The translations under genes and the position numbers were made by a program. 64,000 nt of DNA. It comes from Lactiplantibacillus mudanjiangensis. Lineage in GTDB: Bacteria > Bacillota > Bacilli > Lactobacillales > Lactobacillaceae. Below, in pieces: positions 34,584 through 45,334 of this stretch. Under the pieces are notes generated by a model that saw only the letters and a program-made list of their open reading frames with translations, did no database searches and was not told the DNA's origin. The stretch is taken from positions 186,001-250,000 of the forward strand of contig NZ_BJDY01000005.1 of the NCBI RefSeq assembly GCF_005405385.1, written 5' to 3'. How positions within the stretch are numbered: the stretch's first letter is position 1; each line of letters begins with the position of its first letter.

Positions 34584-34647
34584 ATTTTTCACTCCAATTT
34601 AGCGAACACGATTCGCAGATTAAGACTGAACTTAATCTGCCACTCAG

Positions 34648-34699
34648 CGTCCACAAAAAAAGACGCTCCAATACAGTATACTGTACCAGAGTGTCCTTT
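34648..34699 (-). terminator. Terminator of the met operon
   Basis: Long stem GACACTC...GTACAG with CTGTA...GAGCGTC, seven T on minus. Confidence 0.85.
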
Positions 34700-34700
34700 T

Positions 34701-35981
34701 TCAAATCGCCATTTTAGTCGCAACGGCCGATTGTGATGTCGCCGCAGCGGTTGACCAAACCACCGACCCAGCAATGGGGATTAATTGCGCACCAGTTGCC
34801 GTTAAGCCCCGGACTTGATCTGAGGTTAAGACGCCCGTTTGATAGCCGTTTCCACCAAAGCTACGCCAATCGACAACAGAAACACCGGTTAACTGGCTTA
34901 ACGTTGCCGAAGCGACTGGACTAAATAATAAATACGCTTGCGGGACTTGCGCCAAGCTAGCCACTGGTAAATCTCGCTTTTGCAAATTAAAGGCGCGGCC
35001 GGCCGTATGGGTCAATCGATGTTGAGCAGCGATTAGAACATCATTTAAGACACTATTAGCCGTCGCGGTACTTCCCGCTCCAGGCCCCGTATACAAACTT
35101 GATCCGATGGCGCGACTCGTCACAGCGACACCGTTTTGAACACCACTTACCTGACTCAGCGCTTGACCAAGTGGTACGGCCACCGGCGCTACCCGGCAAT
35201 AGAGTTTTCCTTTAGCCAATTGGGCTTGCGCCAATAATTTTATTTGCCAGCCATATTTTGCGGCTTGTTGACAGCTGGCTGCCGTCAGGGTCGTTATGCC
35301 GACTGGCTGTAAACTGGCTAACGACGGGCCTTGTCCAAAGGCAAATTGACTTAAAATGATGAGTTTGTAGGCGGTATCCCAACCAGCAACATCATTAGTC
35401 GGATCAGCTTCCGCGTAGCCAGCTTGCTGGGCCGCAACTAAGGCTTGCTCATAAGATTGTCCTTGCGTCATCGCACTTAAAATATAATTAGCCGTCCCAT
35501 TAATAATGCCAGCTACGGCGGTAATTTGGTCGGTCGCGTAACTATCTGTTAAGGTCCGTAAGATCGGAATTCCGCCTGCGACACTGGCTTCATAGAATAA
35601 ATCAACTTGTTGTTGCTGCGCCAAAGCAATGAGTTCAGCCCCAGCGGTCGCCATTAAGTCTTTATTAGCCGTAATCACGGATTTGCCGTGCGTTAAGGCG
35701 GTTATAATCGCTTGTTTGGCGGTCGTCACCGTTCCCATGACTTCAATCACCAATTGAATCTGTGGATCAGTAACTACCGTTTGAATCGAATCGGTCAGCC
35801 GCGTTCCAATCGGCAACGTGACTGATCTCGGTGCGTTTAAATGATTCACGGCTACTGCGGCTAAATGCAAGCGGAAGCCTTGTGTCTGTTCAATTTTTTG
35901 AGTAGCTTGGTGCAATCGCGTCACTACGCCACTCCCCACTGTACCTAGTCCTAGCATGCCCACTTCAATAGTCGTTGTCAT
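34701..35981 (-). CDS. hom: Homoserine dehydrogenase
   Basis: 426 residues, ATG 35981 behind AGGAAGGTG. N-terminal Rossmann fold GMLGLGTVGSGVV, catalytic region VITANKDLMA (Lys) and EASVAGGIPILRTL, AEADPTNDVAGWD. It reduces aspartate semialdehyde to homoserine. The C-terminal ACT-like region looks poorly conserved, so feedback control may be altered. Third gene of the Met T-box operon; asd at 63.5 kb makes its substrate. Confidence 0.93.
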   Translation of the reverse strand: MTTTIEVGMLGLGTVGSGVVTRLHQATQKIEQTQGFRLHLAAVAVNHLNAPRSVTLPIGTRLTDSIQTVVTDPQIQLVIEVMGTVTTAKQAIITALTHGKSVITANKDLMATAGAELIALAQQQQVDLFYEASVAGGIPILRTLTDSYATDQITAVAGIINGTANYILSAMTQGQSYEQALVAAQQAGYAEADPTNDVAGWDTAYKLIILSQFAFGQGPSLASLQPVGITTLTAASCQQAAKYGWQIKLLAQAQLAKGKLYCRVAPVAVPLGQALSQVSGVQNGVAVTSRAIGSSLYTGPGAGSTATANSVLNDVLIAAQHRLTHTAGRAFNLQKRDLPVASLAQVPQAYLLFSPVASATLSQLTGVSVVDWRSFGGNGYQTGVLTSDQVRGLTATGAQLIPIAGSVVWSTAAATSQSAVATKMAI

Positions 35982-36005
35982 TTAACTCACCTTCCTATTA
36001 ACTGA

Positions 36006-38155
<2,150 letters not shown>

Positions 38156-38204
38156 GTGGATAACTTCCTCTCATAATTGACTGCTATAAATTTTGTCACT
38201 GATG

Positions 38205-38500
38205 GGCAACAAAAAAAGCTTCCGCCCACCAGTCTCTCTACAGAAACTGACGGACGAAAGCTTTCGCGTTACCACCGTGATTCATTATCAGTTCACACTG
38301 ATAACCTCGACAAGTACCCCGCTAAATGGGGATACTCCGCAATATATCGGTTGCAACCGCACACGTAGCCGTTCGACCCGTGTCATGACTCCGAGCTCAT
38401 CTTCGCTTGACCGCCCACTGCTTCTCTCACCAACCGAAGCTCTCTGGAAAGTCGTTGACCAAGCTACTCTTCTCTTCAACGTCTTAATCGTTTTATAATA
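38205..38500 (-). promoter_or_regulatory. Met-specific T-box leader
   Basis: On minus: the GAAGAGAAGAGTAGC start, AGAGAGCTTCGGTTGGTGAGAG stem I hallmark, specifier ATG (38398-38400) in GAAGATGAGCTC...GGAGT, antiterminator GGTGGTAACGCG (about 38262-38275), and a terminator with seven T ending near 38210. Uncharged tRNA-Met should allow read-through into metA-metY-hom. Confidence 0.92.
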
Positions 38501-38596
38501 TGATATTAATCTAACACCATCTTTTTTAATTGTCAACACACTAATCGTGTTCCCAGTAAAATGCCATTTTATTTTCTAACTTTTTTCACATTTAGC

Positions 38597-38626
38597 TTGA
38601 CTTTAATTTTAAGATTGTCTTATACT
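38597..38626 (+). promoter_or_regulatory. Promoter of the ABC-transporter leader
   Basis: TTGACT (38597-38602) and TATACT (38621-38626), 18-bp spacing; start near 38633, about 29 bases before the leader-peptide ATG. Confidence 0.65.
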
Positions 38627-38661
38627 TATTGCATTCAATAAACGAAAGCGAGGAACCAAAG

Positions 38662-38712
38662 ATGACACAGTTAAGTCAATTCAATTTGAATAGTTCATGG
38701 CAAAGCCGGTGA
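38662..38712 (+). CDS. Candidate leader peptide (16 aa, one Trp)
   Basis: ATG 38662 follows GAGGAACCAAAG and encodes MTQLSQFNLNSSWQSR, ending at TGA 38710. It sits just after a good promoter and before a chain of hairpins that ends in a strong terminator upstream of the ABC operon. The single Trp codon (38698-38700) lies just before AAGCCGG, one arm of the first hairpin. Attenuation by ribosome position is inferred. Confidence 0.5.
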   Translation: MTQLSQFNLNSSWQSR

Positions 38713-38871
38713 TTCAGATTGTACTTCCGTTGCACGGATACAATCTGGCAAACAGTTTGTATCTGTGCCGGCTTAACTTTGATATCCAAAGGAGTCTGCA
38801 TGGGTTTAAGACACAGCAGGCTTCCGGTTCCGAAAGGGCAAACCAGTCGCTAGCTGGTTTGCCCTTTTTTT
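38703..38871 (+). promoter_or_regulatory. Attenuator-like leader RNA with terminator
   Basis: AAGCCGG (38703-38709) can pair with a CCGGCTT near 38770; inside are CAGATTGTA/TACAATCTG arms. The terminator is GGGCAAACCAG (38836-38846) with CTGGTTTGCCC (38854-38864) and seven T. GGAACCAA beside the leader-peptide ribosome site (38652-38659) is complementary to TTGGTTCC (38873-38880) after the terminator. No T-box motif is seen. Confidence 0.6.
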
Positions 38872-38911
38872 CTTGGTTCCAGTAGTTTAAATCTATTATG
38901 AGGTGATTATA

Positions 38912-39919
38912 TTGAAACGCATGATTGCATTTATTAGCGCCCTCGTTATTTTTCTAGGTGTTGCCTTCGTGATGACGAGCAACCCGAGTTCTAAGACAAC
39001 AACGAGTTCAAAAAAAGTGCCAACAGTTGGTATACTTCAACTGCAAACTCATCCGGCGTTAGACGCCATTCACCGCGGGATTATCGCGGGATTAAAAGCA
39101 GAGGGTTATACACCAGGCAAGAATATCAAAATTGATTATCAAAATGCCCAAGGTGATCAAAGTAACTTAAAGACAATGAGCCAAAAGTTTATCAATGAAA
39201 ATGCTGATGAAACGATCGCCATTGCCACCCCCGCTGCTCAAGCCTTAGCAAATGCAGCTGGCAAAACCACACCGGTTATCTTAGCCGGAATCACTGATCC
39301 CGTCGGCGGTAGCCTAATCAAGAGTAACCAACATCCTGGTGCTAATATCACTGGGACGTCTGGTGAATCACCACTCAAGTCACATTTAGACTTATTACGA
39401 AAACTCGTCCCTAAAGCTAAAAAGATCGGGATCATCTATACCACGTCTGATCATGGTGGCGAATATAACGCCAAGAAGTTTGCCAAGATTTGTAAACAAG
39501 AAGGCATCGCGTACAAGTTATACACCATTTCTTCTACTAATGATATGCAACAAGTTGCCGAAACCATGGCCTCACAAGTCGATGCCGTTTATGCACCACA
39601 AGATAATGGCGTTGCCAGTGCCATGAAGACCTTGATTTCTGTCACCAATAAAGCCAAAGTTCCCGTTATTCCAGCTGTTGATACCATGGTTAAAGATGGC
39701 GGTCTTGCCACCTTATCAGTTAACCAATACAAGCTAGGTAAATTATCCGGTGAAATGGCCGCTAAAGTCTTAAAAGGCAAATCACCATCAAACTACGCAA
39801 TTAAATTAATTACTAAAGGTGAAATGACGATTAATTTGTCAGAAGCTAAAAAGCTAGGAATTACCTTCCCAGCTAGCGTCATTAAAGAAGCCAAACAGAA
39901 AGGGGAAATTTACAAATGA
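38912..39919 (+). CDS. ABC transporter substrate-binding protein (TrpX-like, PF04392 type)
   Basis: 335 residues from TTG 38912 (GAGGTG upstream). One N-terminal helix (MIAFISALVIFLGVAFVM), then VGILQLQTHPALDAIHRGIIAGL, the start of this family, and ITGTSGESP. Relatives are called TrpX in tryptophan uptake systems. There is no lipobox Cys, so it seems anchored by an uncleaved helix, unusual for a Gram-positive binding protein. Substrate, by leader Trp codon and family, may be tryptophan or another aromatic compound. Confidence 0.85.
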   Translation: MKRMIAFISALVIFLGVAFVMTSNPSSKTTTSSKKVPTVGILQLQTHPALDAIHRGIIAGLKAEGYTPGKNIKIDYQNAQGDQSNLKTMSQKFINENADETIAIATPAAQALANAAGKTTPVILAGITDPVGGSLIKSNQHPGANITGTSGESPLKSHLDLLRKLVPKAKKIGIIYTTSDHGGEYNAKKFAKICKQEGIAYKLYTISSTNDMQQVAETMASQVDAVYAPQDNGVASAMKTLISVTNKAKVPVIPAVDTMVKDGGLATLSVNQYKLGKLSGEMAAKVLKGKSPSNYAIKLITKGEMTINLSEAKKLGITFPASVIKEAKQKGEIYK

Positions 39920-40821
39920 GTATGATTGTATCGAGTATTGGTCAAGGCCTCTTGTGGGCCATTCTAGGGATTGCCCTTTTCTTAACCTTCCGAATTTTAG
40001 ATTTTCCAGATATGACGGTTGAAGGGACCTTCCCATTAGGCGCGGCGACCGCCGTTACTGCCATTGCTAACGGGGTTAACCCTTACTTAGCCACTTTATT
40101 AGCCTTTGTCACCGGTGCCGCTGCCGGCTTAATCACCGGCCTATTGTATACCAAGGGTAAGATTCCCATTTTATTGGCCGGCATCTTAGTCATGACCGCC
40201 TGCCTTTCCGTCAACTTACGAATCATGGGTAGCGCCAATGTTTCCTTATTAGGTAAAAAGACCATCTTTTCGAGTCACTTTTTAGAATCATTACCTAAGT
40301 ATTTCGACAGCGTTTTTATTGGCCTAGTGGTCATTGTCATTGTCACCGTCTTGCTGATTCTCTTCTTACAAACCAACCTTGGTCAAGCCTTCATCGTCAC
40401 TGGTGACAACAAGATCATGGCCCGTTCAATTGGGATCAACACTGATAACATGACCATGATGGGCCTAATGGTTTCCAATGGCCTAATTGGCATGGGTGGC
40501 GCCTTAATCGCACAAAACAATGGTTATGCCGACGTCAACATGGGAATTGGGATCATCGTTATCGCCTTAGCCTCCATTATTATTGGTGAAGTCGTTTTTG
40601 GTGAATTAACCTTAAATCAACGTTTAGTTGCCGTAACTTTAGGGAGTATCCTCTATCGCTTTGTTTTACTAATCGTGTTGCAATTAGGCTTCAGTACCAA
40701 CGACTTAAACTTACTTTCCGCAATCATCTTAGCAGTCTGCCTGATGTTACCGCAATTAAGTAAATTCCTTCATTTAAATCACGTCTTACAGAAAGGAGTC
40801 GCTAAATATGACGAAGACTGA
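39916..40821 (+). CDS. ABC transporter permease (TrpY-like)
   Basis: 301 residues, about eight to nine membrane segments, BPD_transp_2 fold (branched-chain amino acid permease type). Starts within the stop of the binding-protein gene (ATGA overlap) and ends 14 bp inside the ATPase gene, so the three are translationally coupled. Confidence 0.88.
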   Translation: MSMIVSSIGQGLLWAILGIALFLTFRILDFPDMTVEGTFPLGAATAVTAIANGVNPYLATLLAFVTGAAAGLITGLLYTKGKIPILLAGILVMTACLSVNLRIMGSANVSLLGKKTIFSSHFLESLPKYFDSVFIGLVVIVIVTVLLILFLQTNLGQAFIVTGDNKIMARSIGINTDNMTMMGLMVSNGLIGMGGALIAQNNGYADVNMGIGIIVIALASIIIGEVVFGELTLNQRLVAVTLGSILYRFVLLIVLQLGFSTNDLNLLSAIILAVCLMLPQLSKFLHLNHVLQKGVAKYDED

Positions 40822-41587
40822 TACCCCTTTAATTTCTTTAAACCATATTGTCACCAAGGTTAACACCGGCACGCCAAACGAAGTGATGATTTTACGGCAT
40901 TTAGATTTAGACATTTATGACGGCGACTTCATTACCGTGCTTGGGTCCAATGGGGCTGGGAAGTCGACCCTCTTCAATACGATTAGTGGCGAACTTCCAG
41001 TTGACGCTGGCACCATTAGCTTGAAGGGCCAAGACATTACAACAATGACCGTTGAAAAACGAACCGCCTTTCTCGCGCGTGTCTTCCAAGATCCTAAGAT
41101 GGGCACGGCACCTCGAATGACGGTAGCCGAAAATTTATTACTTGCTAGTCAACGTGGCAAACGTCGGACGTTACGATTACGTCGTCTGAAACAACAGTTA
41201 CCACACTTCAAAGCTTTAACGGCTACGATGAACAACGGGTTAACAGAACGGTTAAACACCGCCACGGAAAACTTATCCGGCGGGCAACGCCAAGCCTTAA
41301 GTTTCTTAATGGCAACCGAACAGCACCCTGATTTATTATTACTTGATGAACATACGGCCGCGCTTGATCCCAAAACCAGTGCCGAATTGATGCATCAAAC
41401 CAATCAACGGGTTACCGAAGAAAACCTGACTTGTTTAATGATTACCCATCATTTAGACGATGCATTAAAATACGGCAATCGTTTAATTGTGCTCGATCAG
41501 GGTCAAGTGAAATTCGATGTTCGTGGCGCTGAGAAAGCTGAACTAACAAAAGAAAAACTCCTAAGTTTCTTCGATATTATCGAATAA
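40808..41587 (+). CDS. ABC transporter ATP-binding protein (TrpZ-like)
   Basis: 259 residues: Walker A GSNGAGKST (about 46), Q-loop FQDPKMGT, signature LSGGQRQ, Walker B LLLLDEHTAALD, H-loop THH. The Walker B Glu is followed by His (DEH) instead of Pro, as often seen in this subgroup. Third gene of the uptake operon. Confidence 0.92.
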   Translation: MTKTDTPLISLNHIVTKVNTGTPNEVMILRHLDLDIYDGDFITVLGSNGAGKSTLFNTISGELPVDAGTISLKGQDITTMTVEKRTAFLARVFQDPKMGTAPRMTVAENLLLASQRGKRRTLRLRRLKQQLPHFKALTATMNNGLTERLNTATENLSGGQRQALSFLMATEQHPDLLLLDEHTAALDPKTSAELMHQTNQRVTEENLTCLMITHHLDDALKYGNRLIVLDQGQVKFDVRGAEKAELTKEKLLSFFDIIE

Positions 41588-41596
41588 TCATTCAAC

Positions 41597-41640
41597 AAAA
41601 AGGCTGGTCAGCTAACCATTAGCGACCAGTCTTTTTATAT
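41597..41640 (+). terminator. Terminator of the ABC uptake operon
   Basis: GGCTGGTC/GACCAGTC with inner GCTAA/TTAGC, then TTTTT. Confidence 0.9.
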
Positions 41641-41719
41641 TCCTAAAGTACAAGTGATTGTGCCCCTAAATTTAATTAGCGACCTACACTGTTATTTTCA
41701 TCGAGTTAGTGTTACGATT

Positions 41720-41738
41720 GTTTAGAACAATTCTAAAC
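41720..41738. promoter_or_regulatory. Palindromic operator candidate upstream of nox
   Basis: GTTTAGAACAATTCTAAAC has perfect 8-bp arms around CAA and ends 22 bp before the nox ATG. It could overlap the start site; the regulator is not known (Fur/PerR-like spacing is one possibility). Confidence 0.55.
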
Positions 41739-41760
41739 TATATTTGGAGGCAGCTTAATT

Positions 41761-43116
41761 ATGAAAGTTATTGTTGTAGGTTCTTCACACGGTGGTTACG
41801 AAACCGTTCGTGGTATCTTAGCCACTCAGCCAGACACTGAAATTCAATGGTATGAACAAGGTGACTTCCTGTCATTCTTATCTTGTGGCATGCAATTATA
41901 CTTAGAAGGCACCGTCAAAGATGTCAATCAGGTACGTTATGCCACTCCTGAAGGTATGACTAAAGCTGGCGTACACGTGTTTATAAAACAAGAAATTTCT
42001 AAGATTGATCCTAATAATCGTACCGTCCACGTCATCAATCATGCCGACGGTACTGAACGTGATGAAACTTATGATAAGTTAGTGTTGAGTGTAGGGGCCG
42101 TCCCATTTGAGCTCCCCGTTCCTGGCCATGAGTTACAAAATATCTACGCGATGCGTGGCCGCGATTGGGCCATCAAGCTAAAAGCCAAGACCGTTGATCC
42201 TGACATTAACAATGTTGTGGTCATTGGGTCTGGTTACATCGGCATTGAAGCCGCTGAAGTCTTCGCTAAAGCGGGCAAACATGTAACGGTCATTGACTTA
42301 TTACCACGCTTGCTGAGCTTATATCTTGATGAAGAATTCACCTCGACTTTAACAGCTGAAATGGCTACACACCATATCACTGCAGCCGTTAATCAACAAG
42401 TTCAAGCTTTCAATGGTGAGGCTGGTCACGTTGTGAGTGTCACTACTGACCAAGCCACATATCCAGCTGATTTAGTCGTTTCAGCTGCTGGCATCAAGGC
42501 CAATACCACCATGCTTAAAGGTGTCGTGGACTTAGACGACCATGGCTTAATCAAGATCAATCAATACCTTCAAACCAGTCAACCAGATATCTATGCGGTA
42601 GGCGATGCCACCTTAGTTCCATTCGCACCAACTGGTCAATCCGCACGAATTGCCTTAGCCACCAACGCCCGGCGCCAAGGTCGTTTTGCTGCTAAAAATC
42701 TATTAGGAATCCCTAGTCCAATGCCAGCCGTGTCAGGTTCTTCAGCTTTATCCGTCTTTGATTATCACTTTTCCTCTACTGGTGTCAAGACTGGAACGAG
42801 CAAAAAGCTGGGGATTAGGTCAGCCTCAGTGCTGGTTACCGATACCGTGCGGCCAAAGTTTGTCCCCAATAATGCCGGTAATGATAAGGTCTGGTTCAAA
42901 CTAACTTTTGATCCAGATGATGGCCGCGTGCTTGGTGCCCAGATTATGTCTAAAATTGATGTGACAGCTAATATTAATACAATTTCATTGGCGATTCAGG
43001 CACGTTTAACCGTGGCTGATTTGGCCTATACTGACTTCTTCTTCCAACCCGGTTTCGATCGGCCTTGGAATATCATGAACGTTGCTGCCCAAAAAGCTTT
43101 AGCAACACTAGCCTAA
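41761..43116 (+). CDS. nox: NADH oxidase, pyridine nucleotide-disulfide class
   Basis: 451 residues, TTGGAGG upstream. FAD motif VVGSSHGGYE, redox-active Cys in FLSFLSCGMQLYL (about 42), NADH motif VVIGSGYIGIEAAEVFAKAG, and YAVGDATLV. It oxidises NADH with oxygen, mostly to water, renewing NAD. A perfect 8-bp-armed palindrome precedes it. Confidence 0.92.
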   Translation: MKVIVVGSSHGGYETVRGILATQPDTEIQWYEQGDFLSFLSCGMQLYLEGTVKDVNQVRYATPEGMTKAGVHVFIKQEISKIDPNNRTVHVINHADGTERDETYDKLVLSVGAVPFELPVPGHELQNIYAMRGRDWAIKLKAKTVDPDINNVVVIGSGYIGIEAAEVFAKAGKHVTVIDLLPRLLSLYLDEEFTSTLTAEMATHHITAAVNQQVQAFNGEAGHVVSVTTDQATYPADLVVSAAGIKANTTMLKGVVDLDDHGLIKINQYLQTSQPDIYAVGDATLVPFAPTGQSARIALATNARRQGRFAAKNLLGIPSPMPAVSGSSALSVFDYHFSSTGVKTGTSKKLGIRSASVLVTDTVRPKFVPNNAGNDKVWFKLTFDPDDGRVLGAQIMSKIDVTANINTISLAIQARLTVADLAYTDFFFQPGFDRPWNIMNVAAQKALATLA

Positions 43117-43135
43117 CCTAATTAAATATGGTCAA

Positions 43136-43188
43136 GAAAGTCGGCCCATCTTAATCAGAACTAATCCGATTAAGATGGGCCGACTCAT
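43136..43188. terminator. Long-stem bidirectional terminator
   Basis: AGTCGGCCCATCTTAATC pairs with its exact complement around an 11-base loop. T-runs are short, but position between convergent genes fits. Confidence 0.75.
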
Positions 43189-43199
43189 GTTTATTCACT

Positions 43200-44057
43200 T
43201 TAATAAATGTTAATTAGCCCCTGTGTCCCTTGATCACCAAGGCCTTTAACATCAACCATCACTTCGTATAATCGCTTAGCTTGCGCCGTGGCAACTAAGT
43301 CTAAGCCCATCGCATCAGCTTCCGTTAACGCAATCCGTAAATCTTTCAAGAAATGCCGTGCAAAGAAGCCTGGCGTGTAATCATCTTTCAAGATTCGTGG
43401 CACATAGTTATCCATGCTCCAATTTTCTGCGCCACCACTCGACAAGGTTTCTAAAACGGTTTGTGGCTCAAGTCCAGCGGCTTTCGTATAAAGTAACATT
43501 TCAGTTAAGCCGGTCATTGTCCCAGCAATCATAATTTGATTGGCCATCTTGGCATGTTGACCCGTTCCGGCCGCACCGAAATGGTTCACTTGATGACCCA
43601 TGATCTTAAATAACGGTAAAACGGCCTGATACGTTGCCTCATCGCCACCAACCATTACCGTTAACGTGGCATTCTTAGCCCCAATATCGCCACCAGAAAC
43701 CGGCGCATCCAGTGCTTGAAAGCCATGTTGCTTGGCATAATCCGCGATTTTAACCGCTAATTTAGGTTGACTCGTTGTCATATCGACCACTATTTTGCCA
43801 GCTTTCAAGCCACTAAAGATGCCATCATCGCCAAAATAAACTTGTTCAACGTCTTTTGGAAAGCCAACCATTGTAAAGACGACGTCACTTTTAGCCGCAA
43901 CCAATGCCGGTGTCGCTGCCCAAGTGGCCCCTGCCGCAACTAAAGCATCGGTCTTACTTTTGGTCCGATTATAAACCGTCATTTGATGACCCGCTGCCAT
44001 TAAATTCTTGGCAATCGCGGCTCCCATCACACCGGTTCCTACAAATCCTAATTGCAT
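43200..44057 (-). CDS. NAD(P)-dependent beta-hydroxyacid dehydrogenase (GarR/HIBADH family)
   Basis: 285 residues from ATG 44057; the longer frame has no ribosome site. GFVGTGVMG binds the cofactor, DAPVSGG is the substrate loop, and the catalytic Lys lies in HAKMANQIMIAG (about 172). Family members reduce tartronate semialdehyde or oxidise 3-hydroxyisobutyrate-type acids. A 3-hydroxyacid link with the acyl-CoA module is conceivable but the genes are far apart. Confidence 0.9.
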   Translation of the reverse strand: MQLGFVGTGVMGAAIAKNLMAAGHQMTVYNRTKSKTDALVAAGATWAATPALVAAKSDVVFTMVGFPKDVEQVYFGDDGIFSGLKAGKIVVDMTTSQPKLAVKIADYAKQHGFQALDAPVSGGDIGAKNATLTVMVGGDEATYQAVLPLFKIMGHQVNHFGAAGTGQHAKMANQIMIAGTMTGLTEMLLYTKAAGLEPQTVLETLSSGGAENWSMDNYVPRILKDDYTPGFFARHFLKDLRIALTEADAMGLDLVATAQAKRLYEVMVDVKGLGDQGTQGLINIY

Positions 44058-44216
44058 ATTTCCATCCAACCTTTCTAAGCAATAATCGTTTAATATCGAA
44101 CTCACACTACACGTTTCAGTATACCCGTTTTAACGCTAACTTTTAATAATTGCAATTCAGTTTGATTTAAACTTCACTGAAAAGCGCGTACGCTAAGATC
44201 ATGAGGAGATGACACA

Positions 44217-44570
44217 ATGGAAATGGGGACCTTATCTGAATGGATTGCAGCAACCGCTGAAACGTTGGCTGTGATTGTCGCCCTATTTTTACCCTACTAT
44301 ACACAGCGCCAAGAACGACAACGTCGCAAAAAACGATTCAAAAAAATTATCCAGCAAAGCTTAGCTAATTTCGCGCATGGTGATCTATCCGGTCGCGATG
44401 ATTTTCAATCGTTTGTTAAAATTTCATCATTGCTAGAAATTGACGAGGATTTATTAGCTATTTTACAAATTGGTGACGCCGCAATTGATCTCATGGGGAC
44501 TACATCATCGTTAACCCAGCAACAACAGCAGCAACTAATCGAACTTCAACAACAATTACGGCTTGTTTAA
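44217..44570 (+). CDS. Small membrane-anchored protein
   Basis: 117 residues, ATG 44217 behind GAGGAG. One N-terminal hydrophobic segment (WIAATAETLAVIVALFLPYY), a very basic stretch (RQERQRRKKRFKK) and a soluble tail with a Gln run. Function unknown. The basic stretch suggests an inside-facing C-terminus. Confidence 0.75.
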   Translation: MEMGTLSEWIAATAETLAVIVALFLPYYTQRQERQRRKKRFKKIIQQSLANFAHGDLSGRDDFQSFVKISSLLEIDEDLLAILQIGDAAIDLMGTTSSLTQQQQQQLIELQQQLRLV

Positions 44571-44637
44571 TTGTGGCTTCACTAACACAACTGTGGGCAA
44601 CACCCGATCGCTTTTAATCACCTGTCAGATTACTTCA

Positions 44638-44674
44638 ATAAAAAAATCGGTCATTGACCGACTTTTTTATTGTT
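44638..44674. terminator. Bidirectional terminator
   Basis: AAAAAATCGGTCA/TGACCGACTTTTTT between convergent genes. Confidence 0.9.
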
Positions 44675-45233
44675 CAGACAAATCCAACGACCGAATGACC
44701 CGTGCTGGCACACCGCCAACCAATGAATGATCAGGAACATCTTTAGTCACGACCGCACCAGCCGCAATCACCACGTCATTGCCAATCGTGACGCCAGGAG
44801 TAATGGTTACCTTTCCACCAATCCACACATCATCGCCGATCGTTACCGGTAGTGCCTTGGCTAAGTACTGCCGCCTTCCTTGAGCGGTCATGGGATGGTT
44901 CACGGTATAAATATCAACGTTAGGCCCAATCATGACATGCGCACCAATCTTAACCGGTGCCAAATCTAAGATCGTTAAATTGTAGTTACTTAAGAAATCT
45001 TCTCCAACGGTAATATTTTGCCCATTATCGCAACGAAATGGGCTCTGCACAGAAACACGCTTCCCAAAGCCACCTAAAATTTCCTTAATCTTAGCCGTCT
45101 GTCCTTGGACATCGGTTGCTGCCAACGCATTAAATTCCTGACACAATTGTGCTGCACGAGCTTTTTGTGCCGCAACTTCTGCGTCGGAAAAATTGTACCA
45201 GTCACCTTGGTTAATCTTTTCTAACTCACTCAT
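44667..45233 (-). CDS. Maltose/galactoside O-acetyltransferase family (LacA/NodL)
   Basis: 188 residues from ATG 45233 (GGAGG nine bases upstream; 45239 is too close). Hexapeptide-repeat left-handed beta helix: GDDVWIGGKVTITPGVTIGNDVVIAAGAVVTKDV, catalytic His in VNHPM. Transfers acetyl from acetyl-CoA to a sugar hydroxyl. Stands alone. Confidence 0.92.
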   Translation of the reverse strand: MSELEKINQGDWYNFSDAEVAAQKARAAQLCQEFNALAATDVQGQTAKIKEILGGFGKRVSVQSPFRCDNGQNITVGEDFLSNYNLTILDLAPVKIGAHVMIGPNVDIYTVNHPMTAQGRRQYLAKALPVTIGDDVWIGGKVTITPGVTIGNDVVIAAGAVVTKDVPDHSLVGGVPARVIRSLDLSEQ

Positions 45234-45295
45234 TTTCATCAGCCTCCTTGTTTACCATCACTTTACAACTTAGAGCGGGCTCTAAGTCAAATCAG

Positions 45296-45332
45296 GTACA
45301 AAAAAAGTTTGAGACAAAGCCCAAACTCTCTT
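45296..45332 (-). terminator. Terminator of the his operon
   Basis: AGTTTG...CAAACT stem and seven T on minus behind hisC. Confidence 0.85.
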
Positions 45333-45334
45333 GA

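Noticed and set aside
38697-38885. 62-codon frame overlapping the attenuator hairpins
   Set aside because: No ribosome site, runs through the terminator stem, and composition reflects the hairpins; the 16-codon leader ORF is better supported.
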